Origin: Gammaproteobacteria bacterium
GTDB lineage: Bacteria; Pseudomonadota; Gammaproteobacteria; Pseudomonadales; Balneatricaceae
Length of the DNA stretch: 64,000 nucleotides
Assembly (NCBI GenBank): GCA_030748435.1
Contig: JASMLZ010000015.1
Coordinates: forward strand, 1-64,000
Reading direction: 5' to 3'
A model generated the notes under the pieces. That model saw only the letters and a program-made list of their open reading frames with translations. It made no database searches and was not told where the DNA came from. Of this stretch, positions 30,049-38,566 are shown piece by piece. How positions within the stretch are numbered: the first letter of the stretch is position 1; each line of letters opens with the position of its first letter. A program made the position numbers and the translations under genes.

Positions 30049-30384
30049 GGTAATGTGCTAGTGCAAAGCTCTTATTGAGGCTTATTGTAACCTTTCTGCA
30101 GTATATATTAAGCATTTTCACTATAGTTTTCAGCCGCCAAGCGGACAGTGATGCATATATGGGTTTGAAACTGAGTAGGTAATCTCTTGTCCATACGCTT
30201 GATTTTAGGCTCTGCGACATGCATTTTCGAATTTAGCGTCTTTTACTTGTAGTTATTAGTTATAATCACTACCATGCAGACTAGATAAAAAGTGTTATGG
30301 ATTGTGCTGTTCAGGCTTATATTTGCCCAGATCAGCCGACTCAATCCTGATTAAAAGAATACCAGATCCAAAGAGTGTGTCACT
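30049..30384. promoter_or_regulatory. Divergent region between yggS and the amino-acid ABC operon
   Basis: 336 bp with no credible gene. TATAAT at 30261-30266 on the plus strand is the best -10 candidate for the ABC operon; the -35 is weak. Nothing else stands out. Confidence 0.3.
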
Positions 30385-31164
30385 GTGAATCAAGCTAATA
30401 GACCCGTTATTGAAGTCCGCGGATTGCATAAATCTTATGCTGATTTGGAGGTGCTTAAAGGGGTTGATCTGGTGGCTCCGCGAGGTCATGTTATAAGCCT
30501 TATTGGTTCTTCAGGTTCAGGCAAGTCAACGCTTCTGCGGTGTATCAATTTGCTGGAATTCAGTCAGCTTGGCAATATACTTTTTGAAGATGAAAGTGTT
30601 GAGTGGGGTGGCACTGGAGCCGATCGTCACCCTGCTAATGCGGCCCAGTTATTGCGTATGCGCACTAATCTGTCCATGGTGTTTCAGCAGTTTAACCTGT
30701 GGTCGCATATGACTATTTTGCAGAATGTTATGGAAGCTCCGGTAACGGTATTGGGGCGTAATAAGGCTGAAGTAGAAGAGCGTGCTCGCCAATATCTTGA
30801 TAAAGTAGGTATTGGTGATAAGTGTGATGTTTATCCTGCCCAGCTTTCTGGTGGTCAACAGCAGCGTGCGGCTATTGCGCGTGCCCTGTGTATGGAGCCA
30901 AGGGCTCTGTTGTTGGATGAGCCTACATCGGCTCTCGATCCAGAACTGCAACAGGAAGTGATTAAGGTTATAAAAGATCTGGCAGCAGAACATCGTACCA
31001 TGATCTTGGTAACTCATGACATGAGTCTGGCCCGTGATGTATCAGATCATGTTATTTTTCTACACCAAGGGAAAATTGAAGAACAAGGCCCGCCGGCTGA
31101 GTTGTTTAGTAATCCTGAAACCCAACGTTTGCAACAGTTCTTAAGCGCAACGATTGCAGCGTAA
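30385..31164 (+). CDS. Polar amino-acid ABC transporter ATPase (HisP/AotP type)
   Basis: 259 aa, GTG start at 30385. Walker A LIGSSGSGKSTLLRCINLLE, Q-loop VFQQFNLWSHMTILQNVMEAPV, signature LSGGQQQRAAIARAL, Walker B LLLDEPTSALDPEL and switch His VTHDMSLARDVSDHVIFLHQGKI are typical of the histidine/arginine/lysine/ornithine importer ATPases. First gene of a four-gene importer operon (ATPase, binding protein, two permeases), so the substrate is probably a basic amino acid; not proven by sequence. Confidence 0.92.
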   Translation: MNQANRPVIEVRGLHKSYADLEVLKGVDLVAPRGHVISLIGSSGSGKSTLLRCINLLEFSQLGNILFEDESVEWGGTGADRHPANAAQLLRMRTNLSMVFQQFNLWSHMTILQNVMEAPVTVLGRNKAEVEERARQYLDKVGIGDKCDVYPAQLSGGQQQRAAIARALCMEPRALLLDEPTSALDPELQQEVIKVIKDLAAEHRTMILVTHDMSLARDVSDHVIFLHQGKIEEQGPPAELFSNPETQRLQQFLSATIAA

Positions 31165-31195
31165 ATAATAACGTAAAAAAAAGAGGACTCATTTC

Positions 31196-31903
31196 TTGAA
31201 AAAGCTACTATTAACAGCTGCCCTGATGGCAGCAACCAGTCCGGTTTTGGCCGGTGATGTGGTACGTATGGGCACCGAAGGTGCATACCCTCCGTACAAT
31301 TTTATTAATGATAAAGGCGAAGTGGATGGTATGGAGCGCGCCTTGGGCGATGAGCTTTGCCGTCGTGCCCAGCTAACCTGTGAGTGGGTTACCAACGACT
31401 GGGATTCCATTATCCCTAATCTGGTTTCTGGTAACTATGACACCATTATTGCTGGTATGTCCGCTACTGCTGAGCGTGATCAGGTAATTGATTTCTCTGA
31501 AGCCTATATTCCACCTGAGCCATCTGCTTATTTGGCTATGGATGCTGGTTTGGATGTAACCAAAGCAGTTATTGCTGCTCAGACTTCCACTATCCAAGCC
31601 GCTTTTGTTGCCGATAAAGGTTGGACTCTGGTGGAGTTTGCTACGCCGGAAGAAACTATTGCCGCCGTACGCAATGGCGAAGCTGATGCCGTTCTGGCTG
31701 ACAGCTCCTTCCTGGACAGCCACGCCAACGATGGTCTGCAGTTCCTAGATCGTAAAGAATCAATCGGCGGTGGTGTTGCCATTGGTTTACGTGAATCCGA
31801 TGGTGACTTACGGGCCAAGTTTGACGCCGCTATCAAGTCTATGAAGGCTGACGGCTCCCTGAACAAGCTGATTGTTGAGTGGGAGGTTGGTTCTACCTGG
31901 TAA
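31196..31903 (+). CDS. Periplasmic amino-acid binding protein of the ABC importer
   Basis: 235 aa. TTG start at 31196 with GAGGA upstream; MKKLLLTAALMAATSPVLAGD is a good signal peptide cut after VLA. The SBP family 3 fold is seen in VRMGTEGAYPPYNFINDKGEVDGMERALGDELCRRA, WDSIIPNLVSGNYDTIIAGMSATAERDQVIDFSEAYI and GVAIGLRESDGDLRAKFDAAIKSMKADGSLNKL. It delivers the ligand to the HisQM-type permeases encoded downstream. An inverted repeat follows the gene and may set the ratio of this protein to the permeases. Confidence 0.92.
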   Translation: MKKLLLTAALMAATSPVLAGDVVRMGTEGAYPPYNFINDKGEVDGMERALGDELCRRAQLTCEWVTNDWDSIIPNLVSGNYDTIIAGMSATAERDQVIDFSEAYIPPEPSAYLAMDAGLDVTKAVIAAQTSTIQAAFVADKGWTLVEFATPEETIAAVRNGEADAVLADSSFLDSHANDGLQFLDRKESIGGGVAIGLRESDGDLRAKFDAAIKSMKADGSLNKLIVEWEVGSTW

Positions 31904-31923
31904 GGCCAGAACCGCAAGCTCTC

Positions 31924-31946
31924 TTGCCTCTTATTGGCAACCTTTT
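31924..31946 (+). terminator. Small intercistronic hairpin after the binding-protein gene
   Basis: TTGCC, loop TCTTATT, GGCAA, then CCTTTT. A weak terminator or mRNA-stabilising hairpin, common between binding-protein and permease genes. Confidence 0.35.
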
Positions 31947-31987
31947 ATATAAGCGTTAGGGTATGAGGTAAGGGAGCAGTATTTATC

Positions 31988-32854
31988 ATGTTTGAATTTT
32001 GTGCAGATCCGGCGTCCTTAGAGGGCGCGTCTTGGCTTGCTTGTTATTTGACTACTGGCAAGCATATGAACCTCTACTGGTCCATTTTAACAGTATTGTC
32101 ACTGTTGTTAATTACCGCCCCTACTGCTCTGCTATTTGGTTTCGCAGGTGCTTCGGCGGCACGTAGCACATTTATGCCAGTGCGCTGGGTTGGTCAGGTT
32201 TACGTAGCGATTGTGCGTGGTGTGCCTGATATTGCTTTCTTTTTGTTTTTTGTTATTGCTCTTGACCAGGGATTTGAATACCTGCGTCATCAGGTTTTTT
32301 GTCCAGACTGGGCAGAACCGATTCGTCAGGGTAATGATTTTATTGTTTGTAAGGCCGCCAAATTGCCCCTGTCTACTTCACCCCAGTGGGTACATGAGGT
32401 GTATGGTTTTATGTTGGCGGTGATAACCTTTGCCATTGTCTTTGGTGCCTTTGCGGCCAATGTCCTGCTGGGTGCTATGCGCGCAGTACCCCATGCCCAA
32501 CTGGAAACGGCTGAGGCTTATGGGATGCATCGTCGCCAGGTATTCTGGCGCATACTGGTGCCACAAATGTGGCTCTATGCTTTGCCCGGCTTGTCTAATC
32601 TATGGGTGATTCTGATTAAGGCCACACCGTTACTATTTTTGCTGGGTGTCGAAGATATTGTTTATTGGGCGCGTGAACTGGGTGGTACCAAACATGCCCG
32701 CTATACAGATTATCCCCATGGGGACTGGCGGATATGGTATTTCTTGGGCTTGTTGGTGTTTTATTTGGTGTTTACACATATTTCGGAACGGGTGCTGGCA
32801 AAAGTCAACCGCCGCTTATCCCGTGGACAAGCTACAGTGGGGGCGACCCCATGA
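31988..32854 (+). CDS. Amino-acid ABC transporter permease 1 (HisQ type)
   Basis: 288 aa, about 50 residues longer than E. coli HisQ. The extra length includes a segment rich in charged and Cys residues (LRHQVFCPDWAEPIRQGNDFIVCKAAKLPL) between TM2 and TM3, probably periplasmic. The permease EAA-type loop ETAEAYGMHRRQVFWRILVPQMWLYALPGLSN is intact. TM segments start near residue 30. Its stop overlaps the second permease ATG as ATGA. Confidence 0.9.
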   Translation: MFEFCADPASLEGASWLACYLTTGKHMNLYWSILTVLSLLLITAPTALLFGFAGASAARSTFMPVRWVGQVYVAIVRGVPDIAFFLFFVIALDQGFEYLRHQVFCPDWAEPIRQGNDFIVCKAAKLPLSTSPQWVHEVYGFMLAVITFAIVFGAFAANVLLGAMRAVPHAQLETAEAYGMHRRQVFWRILVPQMWLYALPGLSNLWVILIKATPLLFLLGVEDIVYWARELGGTKHARYTDYPHGDWRIWYFLGLLVFYLVFTHISERVLAKVNRRLSRGQATVGATP

Positions 32855-33654
32855 GTTGTTTGACCACTATTCAAGACTACGCGCTGCGTTCTATAGGGAT
32901 TGGCAAACGTATCTTGCCCACCACTGATATTAGCGTTTGTGAACAGTTCACTTTGATTGGTTCCGGTTTGATTTGGAACGTGTATTTTGGTGTTTTGGCT
33001 TTGTTGGCCGGATTTTTTCTGGCCTGTATTTTGGCGTTAGGCAAGAATTCAAATACGGCTGCGTTACGCCGTCCAAGTGAATGGTTTATCTTTTTATTTC
33101 GCGGCTCACCATTATTTATACAGTTCTTTTTCGCCTATTTTGCTTTTTTGGCGTTGAAAAAGGCAGGTCTGGTTCCTTGGCTCACATCTGCGCAAGCGGG
33201 AGCCTTACTGGTATTAGTATTTAATACTGCAGCTTATTCTGCCGAAATCTTTTATGGCGCCTTGCGGGCTATTCCCAAGGGTGATGTAGAGGCTGCCGAT
33301 GCTTATGGGTTTAGTGGCTGGAAGAAATTTAGACGTATTGTATGGCCTAGCATGTTGCGTTTGTCCTGGTCCGCTTACACCAATGAGGCTATCTTTCTTA
33401 TGCATGCCACGACTCTGGTGTTTTTCAGTGGTTTTCCGGCTTGGCAGCAGAAGGGTGATGCTTTGTATTATGCCAGTTACTTTGCAGACAAGACCTTTAA
33501 TCCCTTTGTGCCTTATCCCATTTTGGCTGCCTATTTTATTCTGCTCACCTTGGTGGTGATTGGTTTATTTGGTTTGGTTAATCGGCGCTTGAATAAGCAT
33601 TTGCCTAGTAATCAACGTCAGAAGATAAAGTTAAAGCTGAACTTGATACGCTAA
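32851..33654 (+). CDS. Amino-acid ABC transporter permease 2 (HisM type)
   Basis: 268 aa from MSCLTTIQDYALRSIGIGKRIL; the track start 39 codons earlier lies inside the first permease gene. ATGA overlap with permease 1 implies coupling. An N-terminal 45-residue extension precedes TM1. FRGSPLFIQFFFAYFAFL and the EAA loop DVEAADAYGFSGWKKFRRIVWPSMLRLSWSAYTNE are typical of polar amino-acid permeases. Last gene of the importer operon. Confidence 0.9.
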   Translation: MSCLTTIQDYALRSIGIGKRILPTTDISVCEQFTLIGSGLIWNVYFGVLALLAGFFLACILALGKNSNTAALRRPSEWFIFLFRGSPLFIQFFFAYFAFLALKKAGLVPWLTSAQAGALLVLVFNTAAYSAEIFYGALRAIPKGDVEAADAYGFSGWKKFRRIVWPSMLRLSWSAYTNEAIFLMHATTLVFFSGFPAWQQKGDALYYASYFADKTFNPFVPYPILAAYFILLTLVVIGLFGLVNRRLNKHLPSNQRQKIKLKLNLIR

Positions 33655-33715
33655 TTTAGATATGCCAGCACGGCTGTAATGGCTTAACCGCTGCAGCACG
33701 CTGCTGGCAATATTG

Positions 33716-33744
33716 TGACCCCTTTCTTGCTCACCAAGGGGTCA
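33716..33744. terminator. Probable bidirectional terminator after the ABC operon
   Basis: Perfect 9-bp stem TGACCCCTT/AAGGGGTCA with an 11-base loop, placed between two convergent genes. No long T-run follows on either strand, so strength is uncertain. Confidence 0.55.
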
Positions 33745-33779
33745 ATTTCGTAAACTTTCCTTATCTAACCGTCCTGCTG

Positions 33780-34343
33780 TTAGAATTTAAACCGCATACC
33801 TAAAGAAATACTCTCAACAAGGTCTTCATTTGAGGCCTTAATAGCAATCATCATATTGTCAGCCACCTCAAAGTCTGCACCAAGCTGAGTGACCATGCTT
33901 GCACCAGCACCTGTGGAGTTAAGCAAAGCAAAATTCAGATTCACTTTATCGTTAACCTCTGCCTGCATACCAACACCATAAATAGTTGAGGTGCTGTCAA
34001 GTGATGCTGAATAACCAGCCCAGATGGCTGTCAGACCTTGATTGCGACTGCCAAGGGTAAACTTTGCGTCAACTGTCTCACTGATATTGGTAGTGTAGCC
34101 TAGGCTTACGGATGTTTCTTCATACGAGACATCCACACTGCTAATGATATTACTGACTGATCGACTCTCAACTTCTAAAGAAATATTATCGTGAAGTGCA
34201 AGGGAGCCACTTAGATCAACACCTGTGAAGGACACGCCGTTTACATTCATACTGGCATAGCTAACAGTGGCTGAATTGGCCGCAGCTAAAGGTGACATGG
34301 ACAAGGCGGCTGCGCTAATAACTACAGGTAAGAACTTCTTCAT
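33780..34343 (-). CDS. Small outer-membrane beta-barrel-like protein
   Basis: 187 aa from MKKFLPVVISAAALSMSPLAAANS (signal peptide; AGGAG upstream). The mature chain alternates short polar and hydrophobic strands (TVSYASMNVNGVSFTGVDLSGSLALHDNISLEVESRSV; SVSLGYTTNISETVDAKFTLGS; LGADFEVADNMMIAIKASNEDLVESISLGMRFKF) and ends in Phe (RFKF), the classic C-terminal signal for barrel insertion. Length suggests an eight-stranded barrel (OmpW/OmpA-like size). I do not recognise a named family. Confidence 0.75.
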   Translation of the reverse strand: MKKFLPVVISAAALSMSPLAAANSATVSYASMNVNGVSFTGVDLSGSLALHDNISLEVESRSVSNIISSVDVSYEETSVSLGYTTNISETVDAKFTLGSRNQGLTAIWAGYSASLDSTSTIYGVGMQAEVNDKVNLNFALLNSTGAGASMVTQLGADFEVADNMMIAIKASNEDLVESISLGMRFKF

Positions 34344-34527
34344 ATTTGCTCCTAAATTTATAAAAGGTGGCAAGGCACATCTTGGGCGCCACCGTGGCTA
34401 TAAATTTAGTACAGGTTTTGCAGTTTGCAGGTAAATTTTTTCTATGGGTGACTGCGTGGTTTAGCAGTTTTTAACTGCCGCCAGCAGTGGCTGGTTAGCA
34501 GATGGTTTTTTGACATTATCTGATGCA

Positions 34528-35397
34528 CTAGTTTTGGCTATGCCAGAATTGATATAAATCTGCTAATGCCGATGCGTTGGCTTCCAGCAGGCTTAATAAC
34601 TGCGGGTCAAATTGTCCCGGCCATAGATAGCCGTCCCCCTGCATCAGTTTTTGTATACTTATTTCGTGACTTTGGGCTTTGGCATAAGTTTTATGGCGAC
34701 GTAGCCCCAGGTAGCTATCATAAAGTTTTGCCAGTCGGGCAAAAGGATGAATCTGGCTAGCGCGCAACTGTGACGGGTAACCACTGCCATCAAAATGTTC
34801 ATGGTGTTGTTGAATTATCTGGCTTGTGAAAGTGTCATTGGGTGCTAACAATTGTGCCCCGGTTATTGTATGGCAGGCTAATTGGGCCTGTTGCAGGGGG
34901 TTGAGTTTGTGCCCTTCTTGTAGTTGCTTGAACTGCGGCAATTGCAAGGCAATATCACGCCAGATAATCACCCGCTTGGCCTGGTCGCGCTTGTCCTGAT
35001 CCCAAATAGCCGTAGTCAGAAGATCGACAAAGGGGCCGATAAATGGGTCTGCCTCCGGGGTGAGCTGGTGGTGCCGGTTGATGCTAAACATATCCTCCAA
35101 AGGGTGTGTGCCGGCCAACCAGTTGTCCAGAGTCGAGCGTTGCAGGGGTGCTGTGGTTATATACCCACACCGTCGTTGCAGGGCTTGAATAGTTTGTGCG
35201 GTATTGAGTTGGCTGTCCAATAACAGCCAGTAGCGGGGTTCTAGATCGGTCTTGTGGGCAGCTTGTGTTAAATGTCGGTAGTCAAGAACCAGTCGCTCAG
35301 CACCGGTCGGGTCAGTGCTGACTTTATGCCCAATAGCGCTTAGCCAGACTTCCAGTGCGCTGGTCAGTTCCGTGCTTAACAGGCTGGCTATATGCAT
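34528..35397 (-). CDS. Degenerate HD-GYP-type response protein
   Basis: 289 aa from MHIASLLSTELTSALEVWL. The C-terminal half is recognisably HD-GYP (GHKLNPLQQAQLACHTITGAQLL, IIQQHHEHFDGSGYPSQL, FARLAKLYDSYLGLRRHKTY, FDPQLLSLL), but the HD dyad that should read LHDIGK is replaced by IIWRDIALQLP, so the key His is gone. The N-terminal part (RYWLLLDSQL, GYITTAPLQRSTLDNWL) looks like a worn receiver domain. Active HD-GYPs hydrolyse cyclic-di-GMP; this one is likely to bind or signal rather than cut. Third gene of an operon with a histidine kinase and an HTH-receiver protein; 13 bp from the kinase stop. Confidence 0.72.
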   Translation of the reverse strand: MHIASLLSTELTSALEVWLSAIGHKVSTDPTGAERLVLDYRHLTQAAHKTDLEPRYWLLLDSQLNTAQTIQALQRRCGYITTAPLQRSTLDNWLAGTHPLEDMFSINRHHQLTPEADPFIGPFVDLLTTAIWDQDKRDQAKRVIIWRDIALQLPQFKQLQEGHKLNPLQQAQLACHTITGAQLLAPNDTFTSQIIQQHHEHFDGSGYPSQLRASQIHPFARLAKLYDSYLGLRRHKTYAKAQSHEISIQKLMQGDGYLWPGQFDPQLLSLLEANASALADLYQFWHSQN

Positions 35398-35410
35398 GGT
35401 GATATGGGTC

Positions 35411-36400
35411 TTAAGTGGTGCCGTTATTTTGGGGCAAAGCAATGGTGAAGCAGGTTTGCTCTGGGTTTGATGTCAGGGTTAATTTGCCTCCCAGTTCCTC
35501 GACGAAGTCGCGGCATAAGGCCAGGCCGAGCCCCGTGCCTTGATGTTGTTTGTTGGTGAAATAGGGAGAAAAAATCTTTTCTTGCAAGGCGTCGGGAATG
35601 CCAGGCCCATTATCGATAACCTGTAGTTGGTAAGTGTTATCTGTATGAGTCAGGGTAAGGCTGATTTGGCCTTGGTCAGCCTGCTCCAGGATAGCATCCC
35701 GGGCATTATTAATAAGATTGATAAGCACCTGTTCAAAGCGTTGCGCCTGACCGAATAGCAGGCTTTTTGGCAAGGGTGCTCGCAGGACAAGTTCAATGCC
35801 TTGCTGGTGTAGTTGGCTAGCGAGCAGCTTATAAATCTGTTGTATACTGTCTGCCAGGTCGAATTGATGGTGGCTGATAGGTTGATGGCCCACCAACTGG
35901 CGCATATTGACCAGTGTGCTGGCACAGCGCTCTATTTGATTATCCAGCTCTTGTAGGTGGTTATGCAGATCACTTACAGGACCTAAGGTAGCCAGTTGTT
36001 GTAGCCCGTACAAGCGCAGGCGCATGGCGTTTAATGGCTGGTTTATTTCGTGGCAAATACCAGCCATTACTTGTCCGACCGAAGCAAGACGGGCCTCATG
36101 TTGCCATTGTTCAATTTGTCGCTGCAGATTTGGTTGTGGGGAGATAATCCAGACTATGGTGTCATTGTCCCGCTGCCCAAGCCAAATACAGTTTGGTTGC
36201 TTGTCCAGTGCCACAAACACAGCCTGACCAGATGTAGCAGCATATTTTAGGTGTTGCCATTGCTCCTGGCCGAGTAGTTCTATTAGTTCACCTTCTTTGC
36301 CTTGCGCTGCCAGACCCAGCAAACACTGGGCCTGGGAATTGGCAGAAAATGTTTGGCTGTGCGTCTGGTAATGTAGCTGATTAAAGGGTAGTGAAGTCAT
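35411..36400 (-). CDS. Soluble sensor histidine kinase
   Basis: 329 aa with no TM segment or signal peptide. A roughly 110-residue N-terminal region resembles a PAS-type sensor. The transmitter follows: H-box GICHEINQPLNAMRLRLYGLQQL, N-box LINLINNARDAI, G1 VIDNGPGIPDAL, F KIFSPYFTNK, G2 GTGLGLALCRDFVEELGG. The H-box is of the EINQPL type. Encoded between the HTH-receiver gene (22 bp upstream) and the degenerate HD-GYP gene, so these are its likely partners. Confidence 0.88.
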   Translation of the reverse strand: MTSLPFNQLHYQTHSQTFSANSQAQCLLGLAAQGKEGELIELLGQEQWQHLKYAATSGQAVFVALDKQPNCIWLGQRDNDTIVWIISPQPNLQRQIEQWQHEARLASVGQVMAGICHEINQPLNAMRLRLYGLQQLATLGPVSDLHNHLQELDNQIERCASTLVNMRQLVGHQPISHHQFDLADSIQQIYKLLASQLHQQGIELVLRAPLPKSLLFGQAQRFEQVLINLINNARDAILEQADQGQISLTLTHTDNTYQLQVIDNGPGIPDALQEKIFSPYFTNKQHQGTGLGLALCRDFVEELGGKLTLTSNPEQTCFTIALPQNNGTT

Positions 36401-36422
36401 TAAATCGGCTAGTCGCTAATGG

Positions 36423-37016
36423 TCAGTGTATGGCTTGAGCAATCAGGCTCTTTAATTCTTCCACGGGTATGGGCTTGTGTAATAGTGGAATACCTTGAGG
36501 CAAACCCCGAGCGTTGATTTCATCATCGCTCATACCGGTAATAACAATAGGTTTGATAAAGTCATATTGTTCATTATTTTGTAATCTATCCAGTATAGCA
36601 AAGCCATCCAGTTGTGGCATTTGCAGATCGGTAATAAGCACACAAGGGCGCATGGAACCAATTTTTACCAGAGCATCCACGCCATTGACTGCAGTTTCAA
36701 TATGCAGGCTGGGGTACCAACTGCTTACCAGCATTTTGTATAGCAGCAGGGTGTCCTGATCATCGTCGACAATAAGCACAGCGCTTTTTTGACTGGCGCC
36801 AAAGGGACGAGGAATGGGGGTTTGCCTGTCTTGTTTTTCTTCCAGTAGCTGTTGCACTGAGCCGACACTGATACGGCGGTGCCCGCCAATGGTCTTCCAA
36901 GCTTGTAACGTACCGTTTTCCACCCATAACTGCACTGTGCGCACAGATACATTTAGCAGTTTTGCCGTTTGTCGAGTAGTAAGCTCTGACATTTTGTTTA
37001 ATTCAGCAGCATCCAT
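36423..37016 (-). CDS. Fused excisionase/MerR-type HTH and receiver domain regulator
   Basis: 198 aa from MDAAELNKMSELTTRQTAKLLNVS. Residues about 9-60 form a helix-turn-helix of the excisionase/MerR class (TTRQTAKLLNVSVRTVQLWVENGTLQAWKTIGGHRRISVGSVQQLL). A Pro/Gln linker leads to a receiver domain (AVLIVDDDQDTLLLYKML; phospho-acceptor Asp in VLITDLQMPQLDGF; Thr/Lys VITGMSD, LLHKPIPVEEL). The order HTH-then-receiver is the reverse of most response regulators. First gene of the kinase operon. The longer ORF in the track adds an unlikely 17-residue leader. Confidence 0.88.
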   Translation of the reverse strand: MDAAELNKMSELTTRQTAKLLNVSVRTVQLWVENGTLQAWKTIGGHRRISVGSVQQLLEEKQDRQTPIPRPFGASQKSAVLIVDDDQDTLLLYKMLVSSWYPSLHIETAVNGVDALVKIGSMRPCVLITDLQMPQLDGFAILDRLQNNEQYDFIKPIVITGMSDDEINARGLPQGIPLLHKPIPVEELKSLIAQAIH

Positions 37017-37297
37017 TGTATAACCTTTTTGCCAAGAGTCTGTTATTAACAGTGTCAATATTATCAAAATTGCTAATTTTTGATAGTGTTATTTTGAAAT
37101 AACTATTTGAACCAGTGTTTTTTTTGCATTTTCAATGAGCAGTATAAGCATTTCTGCTGCAATACAGAGGGATAGCGGCAATGATGTGCTGGTTGTTTGG
37201 TGATTACACCCAAAATCTTCAACCGATCGCTTATACCTTGCGTAACCGGTTGAAATTAAATTAGATCTAAGCTCGTCAATATAGCCTAGTTGGATAA
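37017..37297. other. Intergenic region downstream of pyrC' with hairpins and a MITE-end relative
   Basis: 281 bp holding the HTH-receiver promoter on the minus strand and the 3' flank of pyrC'. At 37218-37254, arms TTCAACCG/CGGTTGAA enclose GATCGCTTATACCTTGCGTAA, which matches 20 of 21 bases of the MITE right-end sequence on the opposite strand. Confidence 0.6.
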
Positions 37298-37304
37298 CTA
37301 GGCT
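37283..37304 (-). terminator. Hairpin overlapping the pyrC' stop codon
   Basis: Perfect 9-bp stem AGCCTAGTT/AACTAGGCT with a four-base loop. The stem includes the TAG stop of pyrC'. Only ATATTGA follows on the minus strand, so it is a candidate terminator without a strong U-tract. Confidence 0.5.
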
Positions 37305-38566
37305 TGCCAGGTGATGTGGCCATCACGCAGAGTAAGCACCACGCGACCTTTAAGCTCGCTATTATTGCGGCATTGGTTGGCACCATGACTTTGCTGGCTA
37401 TGTGCTGTTAGTTGCCAACACTTATGTGGGTCAATAAGGCACAGATTGGCCTTGGCTCCTATGGTCAGACCCATATGCTCAAGCCCGGCGATGGCAGCAG
37501 ATTGTTTGCCAAGGGCGGCAATTAACTGCATCAGGCTTAAGTCAGCTTGGTCCTGTAGGCTGAGCAGCAAGGGTATAAAGATATCATACATGGCCATCCC
37601 CGTTGCTGTGTCGGCAAAGGGCGCCTGTTTGGCGGCCGCTTCATGTGGTTGGTGGGCTGAAACAATGGCGTCAATTGTGCCATCGGCCAAACCTGCCAAC
37701 AATGCCTGACGATCCCGCTCATGCCGCAAAGGTGGTTGCACGTGATATTGGCTGGCATAACCTTGTATTTGTTGTTCGGTAAAGCATAAGTGGGCCAGAT
37801 CAACGTCAGCACTAATGGCAAGGCCCTGGGCCTTGGCTTGACGCACCATTGCTACGCCGGCAGCACTACTAAGTTGCTGAAAATGGCAGCTTACACCCGT
37901 ATGTTGCATAATTTGCAAATGGCGCCCAATAGCCAGTGTTTCGGCAATCACAGGGATGCCATTAAGACCTAACTGAGTGGCCAGAATGCCGTCATGCATA
38001 TGGCCATTTGATAGTGCTGCATCACGCGCTTGCACAAAAATCTTCAGGTTATAGGTGGCGGCATATTCGTAGCAGCGTACTAGTACGGTGTTGTCGGCAA
38101 AGTCATAACCGGCATTACTAAAGGCGATGGCACCGGCTTTGTTCAGCCCCAACATATTGCTTAAGTGAGTGCTCTGCAGACCTTGGGTCAGGGCCGCTAC
38201 TGGCAATATTTGGCAGTAGCCTGCTTGCTCCGCACGGTCCTGTACCAATTCCAGTACCGCTGTGCTATCGCTGGCTGGCTGCGTGTCTGGGCTGGCTAGC
38301 AAAGTGCTAAAGCCGGCACTGGCTGCTGCCCGGGTTTCTGAAGCAATAGTGCCTTTTTGCGCATTGCCCGGTTGGCGCAAGTAGGTCAACAGGTCAGTAA
38401 AGCTGGGACAAAGAATATGTCCCTTGGCATCTATTATCTGAGCATCCGCTATATGCAGGTCAGCTGCCATGGCCTGAATCTTGCCATCGGCAATATGCAC
38501 ATCCATGATGGTGTCCAACTGCTGCTGTGGATCCAGCACACGGGCCTGACGCATAATCATACTCAT
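37298..38566 (-). CDS. pyrC': Inactive dihydroorotase-like subunit PyrC'
   Basis: 422 aa amidohydrolase-fold protein that lacks the catalytic metal site: the usual DxHVHxR motif is replaced by [11 protein letters not shown], and later His ligands are also altered. In Pseudomonas such a pseudo-dihydroorotase is needed to assemble active aspartate carbamoyltransferase, and a separate active PyrC does the chemistry elsewhere. The same role is inferred here from its 4-bp ATGA overlap with pyrB. The C-terminal part ([19 protein letters not shown]) is normal for the fold. Confidence 0.9.
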   Translation of the reverse strand: MSMIMRQARVLDPQQQLDTIMDVHIADGKIQAMAADLHIADAQIIDAKGHILCPSFTDLLTYLRQPGNAQKGTIASETRAAASAGFSTLLASPDTQPASDSTAVLELVQDRAEQAGYCQILPVAALTQGLQSTHLSNMLGLNKAGAIAFSNAGYDFADNTVLVRCYEYAATYNLKIFVQARDAALSNGHMHDGILATQLGLNGIPVIAETLAIGRHLQIMQHTGVSCHFQQLSSAAGVAMVRQAKAQGLAISADVDLAHLCFTEQQIQGYASQYHVQPPLRHERDRQALLAGLADGTIDAIVSAHQPHEAAAKQAPFADTATGMAMYDIFIPLLLSLQDQADLSLMQLIAALGKQSAAIAGLEHMGLTIGAKANLCLIDPHKCWQLTAHSQQSHGANQCRNNSELKGRVVLTLRDGHITWQA

